From: DASQEH01 sp038237745
GTDB lineage: Bacteria; Actinomycetota; Actinomycetes; Propionibacteriales; Nocardioidaceae
Direction of reading: 5' to 3'
NCBI GenBank assembly: GCA_038237745.1
Contig: JBBRYJ010000011.1
Location: 1 to 64,000 of the forward strand
Length of the DNA stretch: 64,000 nt
In this document: piece by piece, positions 8,777-17,690 of the stretch
Layout of the letters: each line of letters starts with the position of its first letter
Position numbering within the stretch: the first letter of the stretch is position 1
Translations under genes and position numbers: made by a program
Notes under the pieces: generated by a model
Database searches by the model: none
Seen by the model: the letters and a program-made list of their open reading frames with translations, nothing else
Told to the model about the DNA's origin: nothing

Positions 8777-10225
8777 ATGACCGAGCAGTACCGCGAGCGC
8801 GAAGACAAGTACGACGTCTCGACCGACTTCGTAGTTCCGGATCTGACCGAGGACCCGTCCGTCGACCGGGTCGAGACGCAGATGCACCTCCTCGAGGCGA
8901 TGTACTTCGACACCCCTGAGGGGCATCTGCGTCAGCGACGCATCACGCTACGCAGACGGAAGGGAGGCACCGACCCGGGCTGGCATCTCAAGCTGCCCGC
9001 GGGGCCGGCTCGCACCGAGATCCGGGTGTCTTCGCGGGCCCCTTCGGTGCCCCGCGCGCTGTCCGACCTCCTGCTCGGCGTCCGCCGCGGCCTGAAGCTG
9101 GTACCAACCGTCGAACTCTCCACGACACGCCACAGTCACGTACTCCTCGACGCGCAGGGGCGGCCTCTTGCCGAAGTGGCGGACGACCTGGTCCACGTGA
9201 GCGGGCAAGACGGCTCGCGGGGCGTCGCGGACTGGCGCGAGATCGAGGTAGAACTCGGGTCGGCGGGCGACGAGGATCTGCTCGCGACTCTCGGCGAGCG
9301 GCTCGTCACAGGTGGCGCAGCCCGGTCCCTGAGCATGTCGAAGGCCTCCCGTGCGCTCGGAAGTCCGCCGGATGCAGCCAGGACCGGCTTGAAGGGGCTG
9401 GCGCGCGTCGTCGACGACTACCTCCAGACGCAGTACGACGCCATTGTGGACGGTGACCTAGCGCTACGACGTGAGATCAACGCGGTGCATCCCACCCGCG
9501 TCGCCGTACGACGACTGCGTAGCACCGTCCGAACCTTCGACGCGCTCTTCGACCCCGTCGCCGCGAAGCGCCTCGAGGACGAGCTCGTCTGGTATGCCGC
9601 GATCCTCGGGAGCGTCCGCGACCTCGACGTCCTGCGGGACCGCCTCACAGCGAAGGTGGCGGCGTTGCCCGCCGAGTACGTGCTGGGACCGGTCGCCGCA
9701 CGACTCGAGTCGAGCCTCGCCCTCGAGCGGGCGACGGAATACCGAAGGCTCCGGAAGACGATGAACGGGAAGCGCTACCTCGCCCTGATTAGGATGCTCG
9801 ACCAATGGCGGGTTGACCCGCCATTCACCGGCTCGGCCGACAGCCCGAGAGCGAAGGCCTCGACGTACGTCAAGCAAGCCGAGAAGACCATGCTCCGACG
9901 CCTGCACCTCGCCACCCGACCCGACGCCGACGACGACTTGCTGCACAGGGCACGCAAGGCGGAGAAACGCTACCGCTACGCCTGCGAGCTGGCTCAGTCG
10001 ACGCTCGGTAAGCAGACGGAGCAGGCGATCACCTCGGCCAAGGCGCTGCAGAAGCTCCTCGGCGAGTTCCAGGACAGCGTCGTAAGCGCCGCAATGCTGC
10101 GTCGGCTGGGTGTGCAGGCCGGTGACACCGTGGGAGAGAACGGCTTCACCTACGGTCTTCTCCTTGCCCAGGAGTTGGCAACTTCGGCCAGGATTCGCCG
10201 CCAGGTCGTCGACGACGACTCGTGA
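8777..10225 (+). CDS. CYTH-CHAD domain protein
   Basis: 482 residues. The N-terminal CYTH domain opens with EREDKY, matching the ExExK signature that binds triphosphate-type ligands and metal, and continues with YFDTPEGHLRQRRITLRRR and WHLKLP. The C-terminal CHAD domain (about residue 200 on) is helical and rich in conserved His/Arg (HPTRVAVRRLRSTVRTF; LHRARKAEKRYRYACELA). CHAD domains bind inorganic polyphosphate. The next gene is polyphosphate glucokinase, which supports a polyphosphate role. Whether this CYTH domain cleaves triphosphates is not known. Confidence 0.92.
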   Translation: MTEQYREREDKYDVSTDFVVPDLTEDPSVDRVETQMHLLEAMYFDTPEGHLRQRRITLRRRKGGTDPGWHLKLPAGPARTEIRVSSRAPSVPRALSDLLLGVRRGLKLVPTVELSTTRHSHVLLDAQGRPLAEVADDLVHVSGQDGSRGVADWREIEVELGSAGDEDLLATLGERLVTGGAARSLSMSKASRALGSPPDAARTGLKGLARVVDDYLQTQYDAIVDGDLALRREINAVHPTRVAVRRLRSTVRTFDALFDPVAAKRLEDELVWYAAILGSVRDLDVLRDRLTAKVAALPAEYVLGPVAARLESSLALERATEYRRLRKTMNGKRYLALIRMLDQWRVDPPFTGSADSPRAKASTYVKQAEKTMLRRLHLATRPDADDDLLHRARKAEKRYRYACELAQSTLGKQTEQAITSAKALQKLLGEFQDSVVSAAMLRRLGVQAGDTVGENGFTYGLLLAQELATSARIRRQVVDDDS

Positions 10226-10329
10226 GACGAGTGGAGATGACGTCCGCCTCAAGACGCACGCCAGCAAGGGGTGCGCAGGAGTCGTGCTGCCGATAGGGTC
10301 ACGACCGTCGGTCCCTAAGGAGGTCTGTG

Positions 10330-11085
10330 ATGGCGAAGCGACGTCACCCCCTAGGCGTCGACATCGGCGGCAGCGGCATCAAAGGCGCACCGGTCGACTT
10401 GGACGCGGGGTCGTTCGCCGACGACCGGCTGCGCGTCGACACGCCCAAAGAGTCCACTCCAGATGCCGTCGCCGACATCGTCGCGAAGATCGCCGACCAC
10501 TTCGTGCAAGACACCCGGGACTCACCCATCGGCATCACGGTGCCGGGTGTCGTGACCAACGGCATGGTGCGCACCGCAGCCAACATCGACAAGACGTGGA
10601 TAGGCACCGATGCTTCTGGGCTCATGTCCGAGAAGCTGGGGCGGCCGGTGCGAGTCGTCAACGACGCGGACGCGGCCGGGGTCGGTGAGCTGCACTACGG
10701 CGCCGGACGAAACGTCGACGGGCTCGTGCTGCTCGCGACGCTCGGAACAGGGATCGGGACGGCGCTGCTGAGCCATGGCGCCTTGGTCCCCAACAGCGAG
10801 TTGGGACATCTGGAGATCGGCGGGGTGGACGCCGAGTCGCAGGCGTCGTCGCTGGCACGTGAGAGCGAGAAGCTGTCGTGGGAGGAGTGGGCCGCCCGCT
10901 TGCAACGCTACTTCGCGCACGTCGAGAACCTGCTGTGGCCCGACCTGATCGTCGTCGGCGGCGGAGTCTCCAAGCATGCGCAGCACTATCTGCCGCTGCT
11001 GCACCTGCGTGCACCGATCGTGCCGGCCCAGCTCGGCAACGCCGCTGGGATCGTCGGCGCAGCCTGGCTCGCAGTCAACGAATGA
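10330..11085 (+). CDS. ppgK: Polyphosphate glucokinase
   Basis: 251 residues from ATG 10330; AAGGAGG at 10317-10323 is 6 bases upstream, favouring this over the GTG at 10327. ROK-type kinase that phosphorylates glucose using polyphosphate (and often ATP). Motifs: GVDIGGSGIKG (phosphate-binding), VNDADAAGVGE (catalytic Asp), LGTGIGTALL and NSELGHLEIGG. Follows the CYTH-CHAD gene by 104 bases in the same direction. Convergent with the ABC exporter gene, only 23 bases away. Confidence 0.95.
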   Translation: MAKRRHPLGVDIGGSGIKGAPVDLDAGSFADDRLRVDTPKESTPDAVADIVAKIADHFVQDTRDSPIGITVPGVVTNGMVRTAANIDKTWIGTDASGLMSEKLGRPVRVVNDADAAGVGELHYGAGRNVDGLVLLATLGTGIGTALLSHGALVPNSELGHLEIGGVDAESQASSLARESEKLSWEEWAARLQRYFAHVENLLWPDLIVVGGGVSKHAQHYLPLLHLRAPIVPAQLGNAAGIVGAAWLAVNE

Positions 11086-11108
11086 GCCGCCCCCGCCCCT
11101 CCGACGTC

Positions 11109-12992
11109 TCAGGCCACGGGCGCGACCACCGAGTTCGGGGCTCCCGCGAACTGCGTGCGGTAGAGCTCGTCGTAGCGGCCTGACGAGGCGAGCAGCTCGT
11201 CGTGCGTGCCACGCTCGACGATCCTTCCGTCCTCGAGGACCAGGATCAGGTCTGCGGCCCGAACCGTGGAAAGCCGATGGGCGATCACCAGGGCGGTGCG
11301 ACCCGCAAGCGCCTCCGTGAGCGCGGCCTGGACGGCCGCCTCCGACGTCGAGTCCAGGTGGGCCGTTGCCTCGTCGAGGACCACTACCCGAGGTCGCGCC
11401 AGCAGGAGCCGAGCGATGGTCAGGCGCTGGCGTTCGCCGCCGCTCAGCCGATAGCCGCGCTCACCCACCACGGTGTCGAGACCGTCTGGCAGCGACGCCA
11501 TCAGGTCCTCGAGTCGCGCCCGGCGCAGAACATCCCACAGCTCCTCGTCGATCGCTCCCGGCCGGGCAAGCAGCAGGTTCGACCGGATCGACTCATGGAA
11601 CAGGTGGCCGTCCTGCGTCACCATCCCGAGCGTGTCGCGAATCGTTGCCAGCGACAGGTCGCGCACATCGACGCCCGCCAGGCGCACGGAACCGGCATCG
11701 ACGTCGTACAGCCGCGGCAGCAGCGAGGCGATCGTCGACTTGCCCGCCCCTGACGATCCGACGAGTGCCACAAGCTGACCCGGCTCGGCTCGGAACGAGA
11801 CTTCGTGCAGGATCTCTGCCCCACCTCGCTGGTCGAGCTTTGCGACCTCCTCCAGCGAGGCCAGTGACACCTTCTCGGCCGCGGGGTAGGAGAAGCGGAC
11901 GCGGTCGAACTCGACCGAGACCGGCCCGGTGGGCAGTCGCCGAGGCTGTTCGGGCTCGTCGATGAGCGGACGCAGGTCGAGCACTTCGAAAACCCGCTCG
12001 AAGCTGACGAGTGCGCTCATCACCTCGACCCGGGCACTGGCGAGGGATGTCAGCGGCGCGTATAGGCGGGTGAGCAGCAGCGCCAGAGACACCACGGCCC
12101 CGGGATCCAGCTGCCCCCTCAGGGCGTCGAAGCCACCGAGGCCGTAGACGAGCGCCAGGGCCAGCGCCGAGACGAGCGTCAACGCGGTGATGAAGACCCA
12201 CTGCACCATGGCCGCACGGACGCCGATGTCGCGGACCCGGCGGGCTCGGGCTGCGAACTCGGCGGACTCTGTATCGGGCCGACCGAACAGCTTGATCAAG
12301 GTGGCGCCCGGCGCTGAGAACCGCTCGGTCATCTGGGTGCCCATCGCGGCGTTGTGGTCGGCGGCCTCACGTTGCATCCCGGCCAACCGCGTTCCCATAC
12401 TGCGGGCGGGAAGCACGAAGACCGGGAGCAAGAGCAGCGCCAAGAGGGTGATCTGCCACGACAGGCTGAGCATCACCGCCAACGTCAGAGCCAGGGCGAC
12501 GAGGTTGCTTACTACTCCGGAGAGGGTGTCGCTGAATGCCCGTTGCGCCCCGATGACGTCGTTGTTCAGCCGGCTGACCAGCGCACCCGTGCGGGTGCGG
12601 GTGAAGAACACCACGGGCATCCGCTGCACGTGGTCGAACACGGTGGTGCGCAAGTCGAGGATCAGGCCCTCGCCGATGCTGGCGGACAGCCAGCGGCTCA
12701 GGATGCCCACCCCGGCCTCCGCCACGGCGATGACCGCGATGAGTGCGGAGATCACCACCACCACCCGTGTGCTCTCCGCGTTCACTATTGCGTCGACGAC
12801 GCGCCCGGCGAGCACCGGTGTTGCCACGGCCAGGACCGCAGACAGGACGCTGAGCAGCAGGAACCTCACGAGCTGCGACGAATGCGGTCGGGCGAAGGCA
12901 CCGATGCGGCGCAAGGTCGCGCGAGAGAATGGCCGCCGGTCCTGCTCGGCGTTCATCGCATGGTGCAACGACATCCATGCTGTGACTTCCAT
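11109..12992 (-). CDS. ABC exporter half-transporter (TM + ATPase fusion)
   Basis: 627 residues from ATG 12992 (MEVTAWMSLHHAMNAEQ), the start pattern I recall for actinobacterial homologues; the frame is open further upstream but reads as non-coding. The TM domain (about residues 30-310) has six helices. The ATPase domain has Walker A GSSGAGKST, signature LSGGERQRL, Walker B VVVLDEATAHLD and H-loop AHRLSTV. It presumably dimerises and exports a hydrophobic compound; the substrate is unknown. Divergent from the DUF899 gene, with a palindrome between them. Confidence 0.9.
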   Translation of the reverse strand: MEVTAWMSLHHAMNAEQDRRPFSRATLRRIGAFARPHSSQLVRFLLLSVLSAVLAVATPVLAGRVVDAIVNAESTRVVVVISALIAVIAVAEAGVGILSRWLSASIGEGLILDLRTTVFDHVQRMPVVFFTRTRTGALVSRLNNDVIGAQRAFSDTLSGVVSNLVALALTLAVMLSLSWQITLLALLLLPVFVLPARSMGTRLAGMQREAADHNAAMGTQMTERFSAPGATLIKLFGRPDTESAEFAARARRVRDIGVRAAMVQWVFITALTLVSALALALVYGLGGFDALRGQLDPGAVVSLALLLTRLYAPLTSLASARVEVMSALVSFERVFEVLDLRPLIDEPEQPRRLPTGPVSVEFDRVRFSYPAAEKVSLASLEEVAKLDQRGGAEILHEVSFRAEPGQLVALVGSSGAGKSTIASLLPRLYDVDAGSVRLAGVDVRDLSLATIRDTLGMVTQDGHLFHESIRSNLLLARPGAIDEELWDVLRRARLEDLMASLPDGLDTVVGERGYRLSGGERQRLTIARLLLARPRVVVLDEATAHLDSTSEAAVQAALTEALAGRTALVIAHRLSTVRAADLILVLEDGRIVERGTHDELLASSGRYDELYRTQFAGAPNSVVAPVA

Positions 12993-13168
12993 GTCCACGG
13001 CGGACTGCCCCTCTCGGTTTGCTGGTGACCAGCCTGACATCGTCGGCCGACATTCAGTAAGGACTGACGACTCGATACCGTCAACGTCGCGCAAATGACT
13101 GCCCTCGTGTTCACCTCCAGCCGGATGCGCGCCCGGGTCGACCAGCGATGAGTATCGGCCGTAACGAC

Positions 13169-13183
13169 TGTCTACCTTAGACA
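13169..13183. promoter_or_regulatory. Perfect palindrome, candidate operator
   Basis: TGTCTA-CCT-TAGACA, a perfect 6+6 inverted repeat with a 3-base spacer, lies between the divergent ABC exporter and DUF899 genes, 66 bases before the DUF899 start. The TGTC...GACA form resembles PadR/TetR-type operators. No regulator gene adjoins it, so the binding protein is unknown. Confidence 0.45.
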
Positions 13184-13249
13184 AAGATGCCGACACGGTC
13201 CCCCTGCCCGTGCGTCGAGTACCAGTCCAGCTCAGAAGAGGAGATCACC

Positions 13250-13996
13250 ATGACGCTTCCCGAGATCGTCGACCGGTCCGAATGGTTGGTGGCGCGAAAG
13301 GCGCTGCTCGACCGCGAGAAGGAGCTGACCCGCGCGCGAGACACGCTGAGTGCTGACCGTCGTCGGCTGCCCATGGTCCGGATCGAGAAGGACTATGTGT
13401 TCACTGGTCCGCAAAGCCAGGCGACGCTTCTCGACCTGTTCGAGGGACGAGACCAGCTGATTCTGACCCACTTCATGTTCGACCCGTCCTGGGACGAAGG
13501 TTGCTCCAGCTGCACCGCCGGCGCGGACGAGGTGTCCCGAGGGCTACTGGAGCATCTCCACACCCGTAGCACGACCCTGGCGTTCTGCTCGCGGGCCCCG
13601 ATCGAGAAGATCGAGCGTTACAGGGTCGAACGCGGCTGGGAGTTCCCGTGGTGGTCGTCCTACGACAGTGACTTCAACCTGGACTTCCACGTCACCCTCG
13701 ATCCCGACCAGGCACCGGCGATGTACAACTACCGCACGGCCGAGGAGTGGGAGGCCCTCGGATCTCCACTCAGTGCTGCGCCGGGAAGCCCACAGGAACA
13801 GCCTGGCGACAGCGTCTTCCTCCGGGTGGGCACCGACGTCTTTCACAGCTACTCGGACTTCGGCCGAGGCACAGAATGGACCGGCGGCTCCTACGCCTTC
13901 CTCGACCTGACGCCACTGGGCCGCCAGGAAGAGTGGGAAGAGCCGAAGGGTCGCGCCGACTACGTACGCGCGGCGGAACCGGACTTCGCGACGTAG
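13250..13996 (+). CDS. DUF899 thioredoxin-like protein
   Basis: 248 residues from ATG 13250, preceded by GAAGAGGAG. DUF899 proteins have a thioredoxin-like fold of unknown activity. Family features: PEIVDRSEWLVARKALLDRE at the N-terminus, HFMFDPSWDEGCSSCTAGAD with the Cys pair, and YDSDFNLDFHV, then SVFLRVGTDVFHSYS. The upstream palindrome suggests regulated expression. Confidence 0.88.
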   Translation: MTLPEIVDRSEWLVARKALLDREKELTRARDTLSADRRRLPMVRIEKDYVFTGPQSQATLLDLFEGRDQLILTHFMFDPSWDEGCSSCTAGADEVSRGLLEHLHTRSTTLAFCSRAPIEKIERYRVERGWEFPWWSSYDSDFNLDFHVTLDPDQAPAMYNYRTAEEWEALGSPLSAAPGSPQEQPGDSVFLRVGTDVFHSYSDFGRGTEWTGGSYAFLDLTPLGRQEEWEEPKGRADYVRAAEPDFAT

Positions 13997-14053
13997 GCAT
14001 CCCCCTCGTCCAAGCGTGGCTGAACACTGTGGAGCAGTCGCTCGCACGTACGT

Positions 14054-14129
14054 TGGTGGAGCTGAGGGGACTCGAACCCCTGACCCCCTCCATGCCATGG
14101 AGGTGCGCTACCAGCTGCGCCACAGCCCC
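14054..14129 (-). tRNA. tRNA-Ala(GGC)
   Basis: 76 nt with encoded CCA. Acceptor arms GGGGCTG and CAGCTCC pair with G3-U70, the alanine identity pair. The anticodon loop ATGGCAT sits between CCTCC and GGAGG and gives anticodon GGC. The T-arm contains GGTTCGAGTCC. Confidence 0.96.
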
Positions 14130-14238
14130 GCGAAAAGCGATCCCCCGAGGTCATCGTCCCGTGGACCTGACGAGTGTAGCCAACCGCCGACACGCGACGA
14201 AATCCGGCAGTACGGCGGTGGGGGCGCTCCCGAACGGA

Positions 14239-14898
14239 TCAATCGTCAGCGAGATCGGACGGCGCCGGAAGCGTCTGTGCGTTGTAGTCCAGGATCTGCC
14301 AGCCACGACAGGGGTGCAGCTCGAGCACCGCCCAGGCGCAGTTTGCCATACCGGCAAGGATCTCACTCATCTCGGCCGGTGCTCTCACGAAGGCGAGCAT
14401 CCCCGTGCGAAGCGAAGCCCCGTGGCCGACGATGACGGCGGTGTCGTGCTCGTCCAACTCCGCCACGGCGTCGTGCAGCACAGCGAACATGCGGTCGGCC
14501 ACCTCGGCTTCGGTCTCCTCTCCCGGCACGGACATCCGCTTAGACCCGTGCGGACGTGCTACCAGGTCGGGATACTGCTGCTCGAACTTTTCCGGAGTCA
14601 ATCCCTGCCTGATGCCGACGTCATACTCGCGCAGCCGTTTGTCGAGGACGACGTCGAGGCCGCACGGGGCTGCAAGCTGCTCCGCCGTCTCGCGGGCGCG
14701 GACGAGGTCGCTGGACCACAAGACCGTCGGCTCGTATGTCGCGAGGTGCCTCGCAGCGGTCCTCGCCTGGTGCAACCCGACGCAGTCCAGCGGGACGTCG
14801 GCATGGCCCTGGGCGCGTCCCACCCGGTTCCACTCGGTGCGACCGTGGCGCAGGAGCACCAACCTGGTGCGGCTGGTCGGCCTCGCGAGGGACTGCAT
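14239..14898 (-). CDS. Histidine phosphatase family protein (phosphoglycerate mutase-like)
   Basis: 219 residues from ATG 14898. The RHG motif LVLLRHGRTEWN holds the phospho-accepting His. Later landmarks are SDLVRARETAE, PGEETEAEVADRMF and the second catalytic His in VIVGHGASLR. Genes in this position after rsfS are often annotated as glucosyl-3-phosphoglycerate phosphatase (gpgP) or general phosphatases; the substrate cannot be fixed here. Its ATG overlaps the rsfS stop by one base (TGATG), so it is coupled to nadD-rsfS. Confidence 0.88.
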   Translation of the reverse strand: MQSLARPTSRTRLVLLRHGRTEWNRVGRAQGHADVPLDCVGLHQARTAARHLATYEPTVLWSSDLVRARETAEQLAAPCGLDVVLDKRLREYDVGIRQGLTPEKFEQQYPDLVARPHGSKRMSVPGEETEAEVADRMFAVLHDAVAELDEHDTAVIVGHGASLRTGMLAFVRAPAEMSEILAGMANCAWAVLELHPCRGWQILDYNAQTLPAPSDLADD

Positions 14899-15311
14899 CA
14901 CTCGTCTGCGGCCACGCCCTTGGTCCCCGCAGAAACCCCCCGCCCGCTGGTTACGGAGTCCGGAAGCGTGATGAGGGGGCAGTCGCGCCAGAGCCGCTCG
15001 AGGGCATAGAACGCGCGCTCTTCCGAGTGCTGCACATGGACGACGATCTCGTCGTAGTCGATCAGCACCCAGCGGCCGTCTCGTTCGCCTTCCCGCCGCG
15101 CCGGACCCGCCCCGCCTTCGCGGAGCTTGTCCTCGATCTCGTCGACGATCGACTTGACCTGCCGGTCGTTCGGGGCAGAGCACAGTAGGAAAGCGTCGGT
15201 GATGATGAGCTGCTCGGACACATCGAAGGCGATGATGTCGTCAGCGAGCTTGTCGGACGCCGCCTGCGCTGCCGTCCGGACCAGCTCGAGAGCCCTGTCG
15301 CTTGCTGTCAC
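14898..15311 (-). CDS. rsfS: Ribosomal silencing factor
   Basis: 137 residues from GTG 15311, which overlaps the nadD stop by 4 bases. Binds ribosomal protein L14 and blocks subunit joining in slow growth. Conserved blocks: ALELVRTAAQAASDKLADDI, then AFDVSEQLIITDAFLLCSA, DRQVKSIVDEIEDKLRE, WVLIDYDEIVVHV and FYALERLWRDCP. The C-terminal tail past LPDS is unconserved. Confidence 0.93.
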   Translation of the reverse strand: MTASDRALELVRTAAQAASDKLADDIIAFDVSEQLIITDAFLLCSAPNDRQVKSIVDEIEDKLREGGAGPARREGERDGRWVLIDYDEIVVHVQHSEERAFYALERLWRDCPLITLPDSVTSGRGVSAGTKGVAADE

Positions 15312-15946
15312 GAGGTCATGCTCTCCTGTCCTTCGAGAAGTTGTCGCTCTGGTTGGTACAGGTGACGCTTGGCGATGTACTGGACGACCCCGTCCGGCAC
15401 GAGGTACCACACAGGCTCACCTTTGTGGGCGCGAGCGCGGCAGCCGGTGGACGAGATCGCGAGAGCGGGCACCTCGATGATCGTCACCTTGTCGATGGGC
15501 AGCCCTTCGAGAGTGGCATCGTCGATGGTCGTGCCCGGCCGCGTGCAGCCGACGAAATGCGCGAGCTCGAAGATCGCGTCGGCGTCGCGCCAGGTCAGGA
15601 TCTGTGCCAGCGCGTCAGCGCCGGTGATGAAGAACAAGTCGGAGTCGCCGTGTGTCTTGCGCAGGTCCCGCAGGGTGTCGATGGTGTACGTCGGCCCAGC
15701 GCGCTCCACGTCGACCCTCGACACCGAGAACCGCGGGTTCGAGGCGGTCGCGATGACGGTCATCAGGTACCGGTCTTCGGGAGCCGACACCTCGCTCGAC
15801 GACTTCTGCCACGGCTGTCCGGTCGGCACGAAGACAACCTCGTCAAGGTCGAACCAGGCTTGGACCTCCGATGCGGCGACGAGGTGCCCGTGGTGGATCG
15901 GATCGAACGTCCCGCCCATCACACCGATTCGACGTCGCGGAGCCAT
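15308..15946 (-). CDS. nadD: Nicotinate-nucleotide adenylyltransferase
   Basis: 212 residues from ATG 15946. Forms deamido-NAD from nicotinate mononucleotide and ATP. GVMGGTFDPIHHGHLVAASE is the nucleotidyltransferase signature with the HxGH-type motif, and ALAISSTGCRARAHKGEPVW corresponds to the ISSTxIR region. The ATG overlaps the stop of a 48-residue membrane-protein gene by one base. Confidence 0.94.
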   Translation of the reverse strand: MAPRRRIGVMGGTFDPIHHGHLVAASEVQAWFDLDEVVFVPTGQPWQKSSSEVSAPEDRYLMTVIATASNPRFSVSRVDVERAGPTYTIDTLRDLRKTHGDSDLFFITGADALAQILTWRDADAIFELAHFVGCTRPGTTIDDATLEGLPIDKVTIIEVPALAISSTGCRARAHKGEPVWYLVPDGVVQYIAKRHLYQPERQLLEGQESMTS

Positions 15947-16092
15947 CAGGTGTGCGGCCGGCCCTTCCCGAACATCAGTAGACCCAGGAGCAGCGTGAGC
16001 AGGAGGCCGAACGCGACGAGGCCGAACACGATCGGCGGCGCAGGCAGGTCGCGGGGCTGCTCGGCGACAGCGAAGATCAGGTCCAGGGACAT
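15946..16092 (-). CDS. 48-residue single-TM protein coupled to nadD
   Basis: Begins MSLDLIFAVAEQPRDLPAPP, then one strongly hydrophobic helix (VFGLVAFGLLLTLLLGLLMF) and a short basic tail GKGRPHT. The stop TGA overlaps the nadD ATG as TGATG. High GC at third positions and this tight coupling support a real gene. Function unknown; possibly a small membrane peptide conserved at this position in related genomes. Confidence 0.7.
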   Translation of the reverse strand: MSLDLIFAVAEQPRDLPAPPIVFGLVAFGLLLTLLLGLLMFGKGRPHT

Positions 16093-16162
16093 GGGCCAAG
16101 GCTAGCGGGTCAGCCTCCGCAGCCACGCATCGCTGGCACGCCGCCCTTCTAGGTCGCGGGGG

Positions 16163-17413
16163 TCAGTCGCGTGTCTGGCCGTCGCCGGTCACGACGTACT
16201 TGGTCGACGTCATCTCCTGGAGACCCATCGGGCCGCGGGCATGGAGCTTCTGGGTCGAGATGCCGATCTCGGCGCCGAACCCGAACTCACCACCGTCCGT
16301 GAACCTCGTCGATGCGTTGACCACGACCGCCGCGCAGTCGACACCAGCCGTGAAGCGTCGCGCCGCCTGCTGGGAGCGAGTGACGATCGCCTCGGTATGC
16401 CCCGTCCCATACTCGCGAATGTGGCGAATTGCCTCCTCTATCGAACCGACGACCCTGGCAGAGATGTCAAGCGACAAGTACTCCGCCGCGTAGTCGTCGT
16501 CCGTCGCGGGTGACACCTCCGGGTTGGCGTGACGTACCCGGTCGTCTCCGTGAACTGTCACGCCCTCGGCCTGCAGTGCCTTGACGATTCGAGGCAGGAA
16601 CTCGTCGGCGACCGCCTCGTGCACCAGCAGTGACTCCGCGGCGTTGCAGACACTGGGGCGCTGCACCTTCGAGTTGACCGTGATTCGCTCGGCGACGTCC
16701 AGGTCGGCGTCAGCGTCGACGTAGACGTGACAGTTGCCGGAACCGGTCTCTATGACAGGAACGGTCGACTCCGAGACGACGTGCCGAATCAGTTCGGCCC
16801 CACCTCGCGGAATCAGGACGTCGACCAGACCGCGCGCCCGCATGAGGTGGCCGACAGCGTCGCGACCGCCCCGCACGAGCTGTACGGCGTCGGCCGGAAG
16901 GTCCGATCCTTCCAAGGCGGCGCGCAGCGCTGCGACGATGGCGGTGTTCGACTCCGAGGCCGACGAGGACCCGCGGAGCAAGACGGCGTTCCCGCTCTTG
17001 AGGCAGATCCCGGCGGCGTCGGCCGTGACATTCGGGCGTGCCTCGTAGATGATGCCCACCACTGCGAACGGCACCCTGACCTGCCGAAGCTCGATACCGC
17101 TGGGACCTGTGCTACCGCGGACGACCTCGCCTACCGGATCCGGTAGCGCCATCAGCGCTCTCAGTCCGTCGGCCATGGCGGTGACCCGCTCCGCCGTCAA
17201 GCGAAGGCGGTCGGTCAGTGCAGGCGCTGCCCCGGCCTCCTGGAGTGCAGCCACGTCGCGGCTGTTGGCGTCGATGATCACCGCCGACTCCGACTCGAGC
17301 GCTCCCGACATCGCACCCAGCGCGGCATCCTTCGCGCGGCGGGAGGCTGTCGCCAAAACGAACGAAGCCTCCCGAGCGCGCAGCGCCGTCCCGCGCACCT
17401 CATCGAGGCTCAT
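16163..17413 (-). CDS. proA: Glutamate-5-semialdehyde dehydrogenase (gamma-glutamyl phosphate reductase)
   Basis: 416 residues from ATG 17413 (MSLDEVRGTALRAREASF). Second step of proline synthesis: NADPH-dependent reduction of gamma-glutamyl phosphate. The catalytic Cys lies in VQRPSVCNAAESLLVH, with VVGIIYEARPNVTADAAGIC and ETGSGNCHVYVD also diagnostic. proB lies 1.6 kb upstream in the same direction, separated by a methyltransferase gene and a small unknown gene. Weak Shine-Dalgarno. Confidence 0.95.
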   Translation of the reverse strand: MSLDEVRGTALRAREASFVLATASRRAKDAALGAMSGALESESAVIIDANSRDVAALQEAGAAPALTDRLRLTAERVTAMADGLRALMALPDPVGEVVRGSTGPSGIELRQVRVPFAVVGIIYEARPNVTADAAGICLKSGNAVLLRGSSSASESNTAIVAALRAALEGSDLPADAVQLVRGGRDAVGHLMRARGLVDVLIPRGGAELIRHVVSESTVPVIETGSGNCHVYVDADADLDVAERITVNSKVQRPSVCNAAESLLVHEAVADEFLPRIVKALQAEGVTVHGDDRVRHANPEVSPATDDDYAAEYLSLDISARVVGSIEEAIRHIREYGTGHTEAIVTRSQQAARRFTAGVDCAAVVVNASTRFTDGGEFGFGAEIGISTQKLHARGPMGLQEMTSTKYVVTGDGQTRD

Positions 17414-17500
17414 CGTCACAGAGTACGGCGCGGCGCGGTCCACCAGCCACGCTGACCGCCTGTCGGTTCGGGGCCTCACGACGTCGGCGCAGGAGCTCCG

Positions 17501-17560
17501 TCAGCCGCATACGGTTCGTCAGCCGCATGCCGTTCGTCAGCCACATGCGGTTCATCAGCC
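17501..17560. repeat. 18-bp tandem repeat, 3.3 copies
   Basis: Units start TCAGCCGCATACGGTTCG and recur every 18 bases at 17501, 17519 and 17537, then break off after TCAGCC at 17555. Units differ by 2-4 bases. It lies upstream of proA, in the gap before the divergent methyltransferase gene. Confidence 0.85.
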
Positions 17561-17690
17561 AGAGCGTGGACTGTGGCACGATGAACACGGAGCTCGGTCA
17601 GGCCTGAGCCGAGTGAAGCTGACCGTTGCCTACCTCGCCGAACGAAGGACCTCTCCTACCTTGGCTCACCCCGGAGACCCATCTGGTGCC

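Noticed and set aside
13747..15009. 420-codon plus-strand frame
   Set aside because: Runs across the DUF899 gene end, the tRNA-Ala and the antisense phosphatase gene, so it cannot be a real gene.
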